Positions 17,802 through 25,187 of a stretch of 38,448 nt of DNA are shown here, piece by piece. Under the pieces are notes generated by a model, which was not told the DNA's origin, made no database searches, and worked only from the letters and a program-made list of their open reading frames with translations. How positions within the stretch are numbered: position 1 is the first letter of the stretch; every line of letters starts with the position of its first letter. Source of the DNA: a virus. The stretch spans positions 30,115 through 68,562 of IMG/VR virus record IMGVR_UViG_3300001450_000030. One strand, written 5' to 3'. Both the position numbers and the translations under genes were made by a program.

Positions 17802-19756
17802 TGAAAGCTTATTCAAAAGAGGTAGAGCTGTATATCGTGCAGCAGTTTGTCGTATCAAACAAACGAGCTCCCACTGAGGAGGAGCTCGTTGAGGCAAAGA
17901 AGGCTTTCAATTACAAGAATCCCAATGTTGCTAGAAGAGGCATCTTCAATGCCTCCATGCAGGTCCCAGGCTTCAGAGAGGAAAGTAGTTCTCAAGAGGA
18001 GAACTCAAACAGAAGGGCAATCTTTGCTGATGTTGTGGCTTTGACAAGAAGGCTGAACGGTGTCGAGAAGTCTATCAACACAATGACCAAGCACATCAAC
18101 TCAGGAATGAATAGGGCGTCACTGGCGATGAACAGAATTCTGCTGCAGGCAGAGGCCCTGGGCAGCTTGTTGAACTCAAAGTCTAGCCCCATTATCTCCA
18201 TCTCAGAAAGCTTTGACCGGGCAGTCAAGATCCAATCTGGAGATCTTGACGTAGCTGCAGGCAGGGTAATGCTCCAGAAGACGTCCGACGACAAAGTTCT
18301 ATTGGAGTCTTCTGAGTTTCGTGTGTTCTCAGAAAGCGGTCCTGGATTCATTGGCTCGTACCAGATCAATAGAGTTGCCGACATGTACAAGGACAATGGA
18401 AAGTACTGGCAAAGAATTGGAATGAGCAACACAGAAAATACGTACACCATGCTTGGTCTTGAGTGGAAGTTTTCAAGTGAAGAGTATGTGTCTGAAGTCA
18501 AGTGGAATGGTATGGCTGGAGTCTCTGGTCGCTGGACCGTCATGTACAGCACAGACGGCATTTCGTGGAGCGTAGCAGGTAGTGCAGGGCACAAGCTCAG
18601 AGAGACCAACGTGGCTACTGTGGGCCTTACATTGCTGGGTATCAGAATCATTCTTGAGAAGGACAAGGCAGACATCGAGATGAACAATGGTGCATGGGGT
18701 CACATCTATGCTTTCGACAAGCTAGAGGTCAACAGTAGCTACTACAGCACATCTGGGTCCACGGTGCTTGGCCCATACCCTGTCAAAGACATGTTTGGTG
18801 ACAGCTATGCTTTTGGAAGCGTGTCGTTGAGCGCATGTACGATTGATGGAGATGACACGCAGATTTCAATGTTTGTCAGCAAGGATGGAACCAACTGGAC
18901 TTCTGTAGATCATGAAGGTGGTGATGATGACTTTGTCATCTTGGACAACACCGCTTCGATTACCTTCGCACTCCATGACTCTCTGTACGGAGTGTCTGCT
19001 GTAATCAGCGAAGCATATGGTATTGACTCTTTCAGTTTCCAGAACGAAGGATTGATCAACATGTATGCTGACGGCATCAGCGTCAAGCCGAATCTAGTTG
19101 TCCTAAAAAGGAACATCAAGAATACTGCCGACCCAAGCAAAGAAGTCAATGGAGCCCCTGCTGGGTGGAGGTACAGTGAAGGTGAGTGGCACTCAACCAT
19201 CTACACTGCGAATGATAGAAAGCTTGATGTGGGTCCAAACTCTGTAAAAGTAAATGGCTCCAATCTGTCAGGCATCATCTTCATTCCTGCAGGCATTCAT
19301 AAGATCTCTGTTCAGGATGCCAACTGGCATGAGCTTGAGTTCACATCAGTGAGTAAAGAGTCAACGCTTATCGACAGCGATCCTCTGTACCCCTACAATC
19401 ATCGATATCTATTTGATGGATTGAGCTTCTCTTCTGAATACAATGCACCTCGCATCTACCAAGGCATGGATGAGCTTTATGAGTCAAGAATGATGTATCT
19501 TCCAATGGAGGCTTTCGTCCAAATGGAGGATGACAATCCTTTGTACTATGACTACTTTTCTATCTTGTTTGAAGATGGAAACAGTTACTTCGTAGTTAAG
19601 GTGAACAAAAGCCATGGAACCTGGAATGAGGAAGAGTATAGCCTCAGTTGGACACAGCCAAGTGGGAACACCAATCTGTTTGTTAAAGTAGATATGGAAA
19701 CAGTAGACGACTCTATGTCCCCAGTACTTATCGATTTTGTAGCAAAGGTAGTTTAA
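17801..19756 (+). CDS. Virion protein with coiled coil and discoidin-like domain
   Basis: This encodes 651 residues, overlapping the previous gene by one base. Residues 1-50 are helical and charged. About 65-125 is a probable coiled coil ('RRLNGVEKSINTMTKHINSG' and further helices). Around residues 165-290 there is a galactose-binding/discoidin (F5/8 C)-like pattern: 'KYWQRIGMSNT', then 'GRWTVMYSTDGISWSVAG', the typical 'W-x-V-x-Y-S-x-D-G-x-x-W' strand pair. A related 'TQISMFVSKDGTNWTSVDHE' strand appears near residue 355. Such domains bind sugars. A host-surface recognition role is inferred. Confidence 0.8.
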   Translation: MKAYSKEVELYIVQQFVVSNKRAPTEEELVEAKKAFNYKNPNVARRGIFNASMQVPGFREESSSQEENSNRRAIFADVVALTRRLNGVEKSINTMTKHINSGMNRASLAMNRILLQAEALGSLLNSKSSPIISISESFDRAVKIQSGDLDVAAGRVMLQKTSDDKVLLESSEFRVFSESGPGFIGSYQINRVADMYKDNGKYWQRIGMSNTENTYTMLGLEWKFSSEEYVSEVKWNGMAGVSGRWTVMYSTDGISWSVAGSAGHKLRETNVATVGLTLLGIRIILEKDKADIEMNNGAWGHIYAFDKLEVNSSYYSTSGSTVLGPYPVKDMFGDSYAFGSVSLSACTIDGDDTQISMFVSKDGTNWTSVDHEGGDDDFVILDNTASITFALHDSLYGVSAVISEAYGIDSFSFQNEGLINMYADGISVKPNLVVLKRNIKNTADPSKEVNGAPAGWRYSEGEWHSTIYTANDRKLDVGPNSVKVNGSNLSGIIFIPAGIHKISVQDANWHELEFTSVSKESTLIDSDPLYPYNHRYLFDGLSFSSEYNAPRIYQGMDELYESRMMYLPMEAFVQMEDDNPLYYDYFSILFEDGNSYFVVKVNKSHGTWNEEEYSLSWTQPSGNTNLFVKVDMETVDDSMSPVLIDFVAKVV

Positions 19757-19757
19757 A

Positions 19758-21623
19758 ATGTCACTATCAACAAAGCTTGATACCCTAACTCAGCGCACAT
19801 CTTCTGCTGCTGGTAGCTTGAACACCAGCAGCCAGAGGCAGCAGTTGCTCCGTTCTATCAGATCGGATATCTCTGCATTGATGGCTCAGCACAACGATGT
19901 GAGCCATCCACTATATGATCATCTGGTAGATGGTCAGGCGCTGAACGGCCTGGATGGGAGGTCTGTGTACAGCAACTGGGAGGCTACCTCGGCTTCGGGT
20001 GACCTGTACTGGAGCTCAGGCTTGTCTCGTGCGCTGACAGTGCAAGAAAGCATGAACGTGCTTAATGGATACATTGTGTCTATTGAGAACCAGCTTGCTG
20101 CTATTTCCTCTAGCAGCTTTGACGGAACAAGTATTTATGCCTTTACAGGAATGGCTGGCAACTCTGACGGCACCCCTGACTATACTGCGCATGGAGCTGT
20201 AACCATCGTAAGCGATGGCGACTCACTTGAAGTCGCCATTCAGAAGCTAGATGTTGCAGCATCTGGAGCGAGCACTGCTTCAATCCAGACATTTGTGGGC
20301 ATGGACAGCGCAGGTGACACCACTCCTGACTACACAGCTCACGGTGCAATCAGTACTGTCTCAGATGGTGACTCACTTGAGTTGGGCATTCAGAAGCTAG
20401 ACGCTGCAGTAGCAGCAATTACTCCTGTCTTTACAATTGTTTCAAATGTTACATACAACAACGCTCATGCCACAGATGACTTTGTCATTGGCTCGACACA
20501 GTTGGACGATGACGGCGGTGCGGGAACTGCGAAAGACAGAAGAATGTTTTTCGAGAAGAGCACAGGAACGTTTAGAGCTGGACTGGTTACTGGAACACAG
20601 TGGGACTCGGCTAACAGAGGAACAGGATCTGTTGCTTTTGGCCGCAACAACACTGCCGCACAGAACTACTCTGGAGTCTTTGCTGGAAATAACAACACTG
20701 TAAGCGTGTCTAACAGTGCTCTTCAGTCTGTGATCTTGGGCGGCTTAAGCAATGAGATTGGAAACAGCTCTGCATCAGACAACTCTTTGATCATTGGAGG
20801 CGAGAGTGGAACTGTAAACTCTCCAAATGCATTCATGATTGGTGGGTACTCCGGAAACATTACCGCAAGCGGCGCTCTCGACTCCACCAACAGCGGAACT
20901 CTCGGTGGCAACAATCCCACCATCACTGCTTGTAAGGATTCTGTTTCCATTGGTGGAGACAATTTGATTCTGGGTGCTTCGATGAAAGATGCTGCCAATG
21001 CAGCAGCGCAGGGGCTCGGCCACGTGATGATTGGTGGCTTCAAGAACAGAAGCACATTCCAGGGCCACTACGGCATCGTACATGGCAGCTATGCAGACGC
21101 CGGCACATACAATGCTCAGACACACGGTGGAGGCTCCTTTAATGCCTCCACTCGTGGTGACGCACAGTATGAGAGAGCAGTTTACTTTGGCCAGACTGGT
21201 GGCACAGCCACAACCAACTATCTTTATCTGAACTCTGATGTTGCAGGTGCTGCAAACACTGCATTCAATGCAGCAGGATACAGCATCAATGTACAGGCTG
21301 AGGCCACTGCAATGGTTGAGTGGTCGCTTGTGGGACGCAAAAACAATGGTGGAACTCCATCAAATGTGTTTGCAACAGGGTCACTGCTTCTGAGTCGGAA
21401 TGGAACTGCTGCTGTGACCATTATCCAGAGCAATGTAACTTACGGGACCAACACCGACAGTGCTACTTGGACAGGTGGTGGAGGTCAAGTTACCTGGAGT
21501 CTAGACGGCTCTAAGACCTGGACAGTAATTCCAGGTGTAGTCACTGGAAGCACAAGTGCAATCACAGAGGGCGTTATCTGCCTGACAGCCAAGGTAACTA
21601 TTGTCGGAATGGCAACACCATAG
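19758..21623 (+). CDS. Tail fibre with YadA-head-like repeats
   Basis: This encodes 621 residues; AAAGGTAGTTTAAA-ATG precedes the frame. Residues 1-120 are helical. About 128-219 contains two copies of a 40-residue module, 'TPDYTAHGAVTIVSDGDSLE' and 'TPDYTAHGAISTVSDGDSLE', each ending near 'IQKLD'. Residues 280-430 show short Gly/Asn/Ser repeats ('GSVAFGRNNTAAQNYSGVFA', 'SLIIGGESGTVNSPNAFMIG') like the left-handed beta-roll head of trimeric autotransporters (YadA). The C-terminus (about 525-621) is a separate beta domain. All this fits a trimeric host-binding fibre placed last in the structural block. Confidence 0.82.
   Translation: MSLSTKLDTLTQRTSSAAGSLNTSSQRQQLLRSIRSDISALMAQHNDVSHPLYDHLVDGQALNGLDGRSVYSNWEATSASGDLYWSSGLSRALTVQESMNVLNGYIVSIENQLAAISSSSFDGTSIYAFTGMAGNSDGTPDYTAHGAVTIVSDGDSLEVAIQKLDVAASGASTASIQTFVGMDSAGDTTPDYTAHGAISTVSDGDSLELGIQKLDAAVAAITPVFTIVSNVTYNNAHATDDFVIGSTQLDDDGGAGTAKDRRMFFEKSTGTFRAGLVTGTQWDSANRGTGSVAFGRNNTAAQNYSGVFAGNNNTVSVSNSALQSVILGGLSNEIGNSSASDNSLIIGGESGTVNSPNAFMIGGYSGNITASGALDSTNSGTLGGNNPTITACKDSVSIGGDNLILGASMKDAANAAAQGLGHVMIGGFKNRSTFQGHYGIVHGSYADAGTYNAQTHGGGSFNASTRGDAQYERAVYFGQTGGTATTNYLYLNSDVAGAANTAFNAAGYSINVQAEATAMVEWSLVGRKNNGGTPSNVFATGSLLLSRNGTAAVTIIQSNVTYGTNTDSATWTGGGGQVTWSLDGSKTWTVIPGVVTGSTSAITEGVICLTAKVTIVGMATP
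20140..20412 (+). repeat. Two-copy coding repeat inside the fibre gene
   Basis: Two adjacent copies of about 120 bases (about 20140-20262 and 20293-20412), with a period near 153 bases, encode the duplicated TPDYTAHGA...DGDSLE...IQKLD module. They are similar but clearly diverged at the DNA level, so the duplication is not recent. Confidence 0.8.
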
Positions 21624-21632
21624 GAGTAGAAA

Positions 21633-21854
21633 ATGGCACTAACAGATAGTGAAAAGATTAAGATTTGGAATCGTCTAACCAGACTGGAGAACGCATACAA
21701 TGCGTTGCTTGAAGCAATTGACAGTGCTATTAGTACTGAATCTTTCAATGAGCTGTCAACAGTTCTGCAAACGAGCATTGACAGTGTTGATGTAAAGATT
21801 GACGATCTCAGTGCAAGAGTTGACTCGCTTGAAGACATTCCCCTGAGTAGCTAA
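21633..21854 (+). CDS. Small coiled-coil protein
   Basis: This encodes 73 residues; AGGAGTAGAAA-ATG is a good start. The whole protein is predicted helical: 'IWNRLTRLENAYNALLEAID' and then a second heptad-like stretch 'SIDSVDVKIDDLSARVDSLE'. This suggests a trimeric or dimeric coiled coil. Placed after the fibre gene and before the block's terminator, it could be a fibre chaperone, a connector or a small fibre tip protein. The function is not known. Confidence 0.78.
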   Translation: MALTDSEKIKIWNRLTRLENAYNALLEAIDSAISTESFNELSTVLQTSIDSVDVKIDDLSARVDSLEDIPLSS

Positions 21855-21855
21855 A

Positions 21856-21881
21856 AACAAGCCCCCGCATGGGGGCTTGTT
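21856..21881. terminator. Bidirectional terminator between convergent blocks
   Basis: An 11-bp perfect stem (AACAAGCCCCC / GGGGGCTTGTT) has a GCAT loop. It begins two bases after the last + strand stop. On the - strand the stem is followed by five T residues (from AAAAA at 21853-21857); on the + strand there is only a short TT. It should stop leftward transcription well and may also stop the structural operon. Confidence 0.85.
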
Positions 21882-22001
21882 CACGATATGTAGCATCTTA
21901 AGGGTAGCAAGATTATACTTGCTATTGCTATTTCCAATCCCATCAGATGCGGGAAAATGCAGTGAGTAGAGAAAAAGAAGAGGACCAAAAAAGAGTCCCA
22001 T

Positions 22002-22033
22002 AGATATCCATGTGGTGATCTAGATATCTTTTT
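22002..22033 (+). terminator. Weak AT-rich hairpin with T-run
   Basis: AGATATC at 22002-22008 can pair with GATATCT at 22023-22029, with a 14-base loop, and TTTTT follows on the + strand. The stem is only 7 bp and AT-rich. It may be a back-up terminator for rightward transcription. The rest of 21882-22038 holds a small TAGCAAG/CTTGCTA hairpin (21905-21924) and no gene. Confidence 0.3.
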
Positions 22034-22038
22034 CCAAA

Positions 22039-22308
22039 TCATTTCTTGTCGCTAAGCCTGTACAGGTTTGACTTCCAAAAGACGTCAAACGGGGTTTGTT
22101 GCTTTGGCTCGACTAGCCTCTCAAGCTTCTTGATTCTTTTCAGCTGCTGCTTTGTGACCTCTAGATTGTCAATCTTTTCTTGAAGTACCCCGGCATGATG
22201 TTCAAGCTTGGCCCAGCTTTTGTAAAGCAGTACAGAGAGAACAAAATTAAAGCATACCAAGATAGTACTGATAGTAACTCCAGTATCAAATAGTTCACTA
22301 TAAAACAT
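22039..22308 (-). CDS. Small membrane protein with coiled-coil tail
   Basis: This encodes 89 residues. The start chosen is ATG at 22308 with TAGGG seven bases upstream. An upstream in-frame GTG lies inside a terminator hairpin and is unlikely. One N-terminal membrane segment ('TISTILVCFNFVLSVLLY') is followed by a long charged helix ('VLQEKIDNLEVTKQQLKRIK'). The topology resembles small inner-membrane proteins such as spanins or superinfection proteins, but nothing more specific can be said. It is the last gene of the leftward block and is separated from it by a strong terminator immediately upstream, so its expression may depend on read-through. Confidence 0.7.
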   Translation of the reverse strand: MFYSELFDTGVTISTILVCFNFVLSVLLYKSWAKLEHHAGVLQEKIDNLEVTKQQLKRIKKLERLVEPKQQTPFDVFWKSNLYRLSDKK

Positions 22309-22320
22309 ATATTGCCCTAT

Positions 22321-22354
22321 AAAAAGTAACACCCGGTGTAAAACCGGGTGTTAC
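22321..22354 (-). terminator. Strong leftward rho-independent terminator
   Basis: A perfect 12-bp stem, GTAACACCCGGT / ACCGGGTGTTAC (22326-22337 with 22343-22354), has a 5-base loop. On the - strand it is followed by TTTTT (22321-22325). It lies after the 183-residue gene and only about 13 bases before the ATG of the small membrane protein. Confidence 0.9.
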
Positions 22355-22464
22355 AAGTTTACTATAGCTTTTGGCCTACCTGACTGTTCGTGCACAAGGC
22401 CCACGATGCCACCAGGTTGTACGATTTAAGACTGTCGAACTGACCACCGTAGAAGCCTATAGCT
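22355..22464 (-). promoter_or_regulatory. Structured leader upstream of terminator (possible attenuator)
   Basis: This 110-base non-coding stretch has no tRNA cloverleaf. CTATAG occurs near both ends (22360-22365 and 22448-22453) and can pair with itself to close the segment. On the - strand GGCCT and AGGCC can form an inner stem near its 3' end. ACCTGGTG (- strand, 22410-22417) could pair with CACCCGGT in the 5' arm of the adjacent terminator (7 of 8 positions), a possible antiterminator. The pattern is suggestive only; it could equally be an ordinary 3' untranslated end. Confidence 0.3.
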
Positions 22465-23016
22465 TTAGAAGGTGTTGCTGTTAAGCTCGTCGTAGGCGTT
22501 GTAGTCGTTCTTGGCTCTCACCGAACGTCGCCACGACATAGTGGGCTTGAAGTTTGTATTTTCTTCATTGAACTTTCTCTTCTGATCACGAATAGCCAAG
22601 ATGCCCTCTGGGGAAATCTTGAAACATAGAGTCTCGTGGTTGTTGAAGAGGACTGCACCAATCATCTTTGCAACATCTCGTAGAGAAGATGTTGTGACCT
22701 CCCAAGGCATCTGCTTGGGGTTCTGGAGTGGGGGAAACTCCTTGATGTATGCAGTCTGATGCTTGAATGCATCAAGCTTGTCTGGGTCAACCATGTAGAG
22801 GGTAGCCTCTCGGAATCGACCACAGCCCTTAAGCTGGTTGTGGATGACCCGAACTAGGTCTTCCTGAGTGCGATCTGAAGTGATCTCGCCAGTCTCGTCG
22901 GGCTTCTTAAAGAAGTCCTTGCCACCGGGAACTACACGAATAGGTCGGTCTGCTGTAGACTTGGTGACGATAGAACCGATTGGCTTGCTTTCTGCACTGT
23001 TTTCAAACTTGGACAT
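22465..23016 (-). CDS. Unknown protein of the replication block (183 residues)
   Basis: The start is ATG at 23016 with AGAAGGTATTAAGAT upstream, a usable Shine-Dalgarno. The N-terminal 40 residues are polar and probably disordered. A folded core of about residues 50-150 follows, with 'TQEDLVRVIHNQLKGCGRF' and 'SLRDVAKMIGAVLFNNHETL'. The C-terminus is basic and Asn-rich. No family is recognised. It may be a small nucleic-acid-associated protein. Its 5' end overlaps the preceding gene by 85 bases, more than any other pair here. Confidence 0.7.
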   Translation of the reverse strand: MSKFENSAESKPIGSIVTKSTADRPIRVVPGGKDFFKKPDETGEITSDRTQEDLVRVIHNQLKGCGRFREATLYMVDPDKLDAFKHQTAYIKEFPPLQNPKQMPWEVTTSSLRDVAKMIGAVLFNNHETLCFKISPEGILAIRDQKRKFNEENTNFKPTMSWRRSVRAKNDYNAYDELNSNTF

Positions 23017-23705
23017 ATCTTAATACCTTCTTGTTTTGGTATGTGTATATTACTAAGCACCTTATTGTGTTCGTCAAGGTTGCCAGAGGATAAATACAAT
23101 GATATTTTTCCTGCTTCCATCATTGAATATGAGGGGCTATTGAGGAGGGTAATATCCCTCATGGGGTCGAACACAGCAAGGTCTGGTGGAGACGAGCAGA
23201 ATACAATGTTCTTTGACTTGCGTTTCTTGATCCACTTGGTCACCTCATTGGCGCACCAAGAGATCCAAAACTTATAGCACTCATTGACAGCATCAAGTTT
23301 GCAGCCTTGATACTTGTCGCTTCTCAAAAGATCAAACAGCCACATAATGGTGTTTTGCTCTGAGTCTTCGTGAGAGAAGAATTGCTTTAGCATGTCATTA
23401 GAGTTATTGCATTCCAGATATCTCATGGAGTAGCACATGTAAGCTTGATACTTCCAGTGGAAGCCAACTCCAGGAGATAGGAATTCACTCTTGAGCACAG
23501 CAGAAGCCCTGTAGAACTCTGCTGTGAAAAGAGAAAGGTCGTGTTCGCCTACAGGCTCTCTTGAGAAGAGCCTGTTCATGGTGTGGACCATAAAGGAATC
23601 TGACTCTTTTGCCTCAACAAGTCTTTCGAAGTTGAGGTCGTTCCTGAGCAGATACTTTAGAAACCTATTCCTCTGATACTCTTTTCCCGTGTAGAATGTA
23701 GACAT
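22932..23705 (-). CDS. Unknown protein (257 residues)
   Basis: The ATG at 23705 has GGAG eight bases upstream and overlaps the preceding nuclease gene by 41 bases. The protein is largely helical and rich in aromatic residues and Cys: 'GFHWKYQAYMCYSMRYLECN' and 'ECYKFWISWCANEVTKWIKK'. No known motif is seen. The last 28 residues are Ser- and Lys-rich and lie in the overlap with the next gene. They may be an ordinary tail or a sign of a frameshift near 23016. No function can be assigned. Confidence 0.65.
   Translation of the reverse strand: MSTFYTGKEYQRNRFLKYLLRNDLNFERLVEAKESDSFMVHTMNRLFSREPVGEHDLSLFTAEFYRASAVLKSEFLSPGVGFHWKYQAYMCYSMRYLECNNSNDMLKQFFSHEDSEQNTIMWLFDLLRSDKYQGCKLDAVNECYKFWISWCANEVTKWIKKRKSKNIVFCSSPPDLAVFDPMRDITLLNSPSYSMMEAGKISLYLSSGNLDEHNKVLSNIHIPKQEGIKICPSLKTVQKASQSVLSSPSLQQTDLFV
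23047..23077 (-). promoter_or_regulatory. Possible sigma70-type promoter
   Basis: On the - strand TTGACG (23072-23077) is followed after 19 bases by TAATAT (23047-23052), about 30 bases before the ATG at 23016. The -35 matches 5 of 6 consensus bases and the -10 matches 4 of 6; the spacer is long. It lies in the 3' part of the upstream frame. Confidence 0.3.
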
Positions 23706-24060
23706 TCATAATCTCCATCCAGTCATCAAGACTCATGGTTACAAGGGGCTTTTCTCTATCGCTTTTCGTAATACACACAGGTGTTCTTCCCGAAATCTTG
23801 CAGTCTGCTTCTGCCTGTCTCCAGGCTGCGGGGATGGACGCTCTCTTGTGGTGCTTGCACTCAAGATGAAGCCTGTCAATGTGCGGGTACTTTTGCTTTG
23901 CTCCATCAACATCCTGAAGGCAGACATCAGCGATCTCTGCCCCTCCCCCTCTTGTCTGAATAATTCCTCTTGCGAAAGGCAAGTTCCATTTCTCAGATAG
24001 AGTATTTGCAATCTCTCGTTCAAAACGAGCACCCTTGTCTCGGCTTCTTTTGCCAGACAT
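23665..24060 (-). CDS. Small PD-(D/E)XK resolvase-like nuclease
   Basis: This encodes 131 residues, starting in the upstream stop (TAATG). The pattern is that of small phage Holliday-junction-resolvase-like endonucleases: 'RDKGARFEREIANTL' with Glu15, 'GGGAEIADV' with Asp45, and 'RLHLECKHHKR' with Glu67 and Lys69, followed by a helix with 'AWRQAEAD' and 'PVCITKSDREKPLVTMSLDD'. Together these make an E-D-ExK active site on the core fold. Such enzymes cut branched DNA during phage recombination and packaging. The substrate cannot be told from sequence. It sits among other nuclease genes. Confidence 0.8.
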   Translation of the reverse strand: MSGKRSRDKGARFEREIANTLSEKWNLPFARGIIQTRGGGAEIADVCLQDVDGAKQKYPHIDRLHLECKHHKRASIPAAWRQAEADCKISGRTPVCITKSDREKPLVTMSLDDWMEIMNVYILHGKRVSEE

Positions 24061-24395
24061 TAGAATGCTCCTTCGAGCTTTGCGAACTTATACTCTCGCC
24101 CCTTGGTGTGAGACAAGAGGCCAGCTGCTTCGCAGAAGAGCTTAAGTTCCTTCCATTCATTTTCATCAGAGATGTCGAACAACATCTTGCCCTCGTTTCT
24201 AAACTCAACAAGATGATATCCAGTTTCTCCAGCCTCAATTAGCAAGTAGTTGATAATAGAGTTCTTCTCTGAAGAATGACGACTAATGACTGCATGCCTC
24301 ATGACATCGTTGCGATTGAGTGGCTCGCCTGCTAGTGAGAAAATCTTTGACAGGTTTGCAATCTCATCGTTCGCAATTTGAAAATCAAAATGCAT
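24060..24395 (-). CDS. Unknown small protein (111 residues)
   Basis: The ATG at 24395 has AAAGGAATGTT upstream. It overlaps the preceding nuclease-like gene by 11 bases and shares its stop with the next ATG. The sequence is mixed helix and strand ('IANDEIANLSKIFSLAGEPL', 'NEWKELKLFCEAAGLLSHTK'), possibly a small winged-helix-like fold, but no family signature is seen. Tight coupling between two nuclease genes suggests a partner or accessory protein. Confidence 0.72.
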   Translation of the reverse strand: MHFDFQIANDEIANLSKIFSLAGEPLNRNDVMRHAVISRHSSEKNSIINYLLIEAGETGYHLVEFRNEGKMLFDISDENEWKELKLFCEAAGLLSHTKGREYKFAKLEGAF

Positions 24396-25170
24396 AACAT
24401 TCCTTTCTGTATTTACAGTTTCTTATAGGGCATGGATAAGCAGGAAAGTTTCCATCCTGCTCATAAGTCTTTACAATGCTTTCAATGTGCAGACTTTTGT
24501 GCTCGTCCAGAGATCCAAGAGGAATCCTGTACGAGTACAATTTGAAGTACAGGGGATTCTTCGGGAATGTCTTTAGCTTGGTTTGCAGCCCAAGATAATA
24601 CAAGCAGCTGTCAGGGTGAACTGAATCACCAGAGACAGTGTGCTTCAGCAGTGACGATGCAGCCTCTGCTGCTTTGAACATCAGTGGGTCTCTCCGGGCG
24701 TGAGACGATGTTATAGCCTCTGAGACCTTGACGAAAGTGTACCTGTCCCTCTGCCCTCCCCTGAAGGGAGCAGAGGTAGCTATAGCCCCCTGTATCTCTA
24801 GGTCAACAGGGGTCTTACTCAACCTGACTCTCAGTTTGGTGGGTCCAAGAACTGTCTTTGATTTGTACATTTCCAACTCTCTATACAGATTTGAGAACTG
24901 GGTAACCAAAGCATGATGAAACTGTGTTCTTGCAAAGTGCGTAGAAAAGACCCTTCTTTCCTTGTCTATCTCTGTCAGGAGCTTCTTGCTTTGCTTGTAC
25001 AAAGGAGAAGACACAGAGGTAATCTCCTTGAGAGAAACAGATGGATCAAGGATTGGGTGGGTGACAATGTGGCTTAGCATTGGCGTCCACCAATTGTTTT
25101 TCAACTCCCCACCAAGGGAGTAATATTCAGAACAAGACAGAAGCGCTCTCAGCTGGGATTCTGAGAGCAC
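24385..25170 (-). CDS. Cas4/AddB-like protein with Fe-S cysteine pattern, degenerate nuclease core
   Basis: The start chosen is GTG at 25170, because AAGGA lies just upstream, after the previous stop. A TTG at 25197 is also possible. From the GTG the protein has 261 residues. The N-terminus 'LSESQLRALLSCSEYYSLGG' (Cys13) and the C-terminus 'CPIRNCKYRKECYAF' (Cys247, Cys252, Cys258) give the one-plus-three Cys arrangement of Fe-S RecB-type nucleases such as AddB, Cas4 and Exo5. The core strands ('VDLEIQGAIATSA' and 'RYTFVKVSEAI') are in the right order but lack a clear D...ExK, so it may be catalytically weak or inactive. It is one of two such proteins in the block. Confidence 0.6.
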   Translation of the reverse strand: MLSESQLRALLSCSEYYSLGGELKNNWWTPMLSHIVTHPILDPSVSLKEITSVSSPLYKQSKKLLTEIDKERRVFSTHFARTQFHHALVTQFSNLYRELEMYKSKTVLGPTKLRVRLSKTPVDLEIQGAIATSAPFRGGQRDRYTFVKVSEAITSSHARRDPLMFKAAEAASSLLKHTVSGDSVHPDSCLYYLGLQTKLKTFPKNPLYFKLYSYRIPLGSLDEHKSLHIESIVKTYEQDGNFPAYPCPIRNCKYRKECYAF

Positions 25171-25187
25171 ACTGCCTGCTGTCCTTA

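Noticed and set aside
17992-18687. 231-residue antisense frame
   Set aside because: It lies wholly within the well-supported 651-residue structural gene and shows no motif or Shine-Dalgarno.
21756-22001. 81-residue - strand frame
   Set aside because: It runs through the strong terminator and across the coiled-coil gene, and has no Shine-Dalgarno.
22355-22464. Possible tRNA
   Set aside because: No acceptor, T-arm or anticodon arrangement could be made to fit on either strand; only loose short stems are seen.
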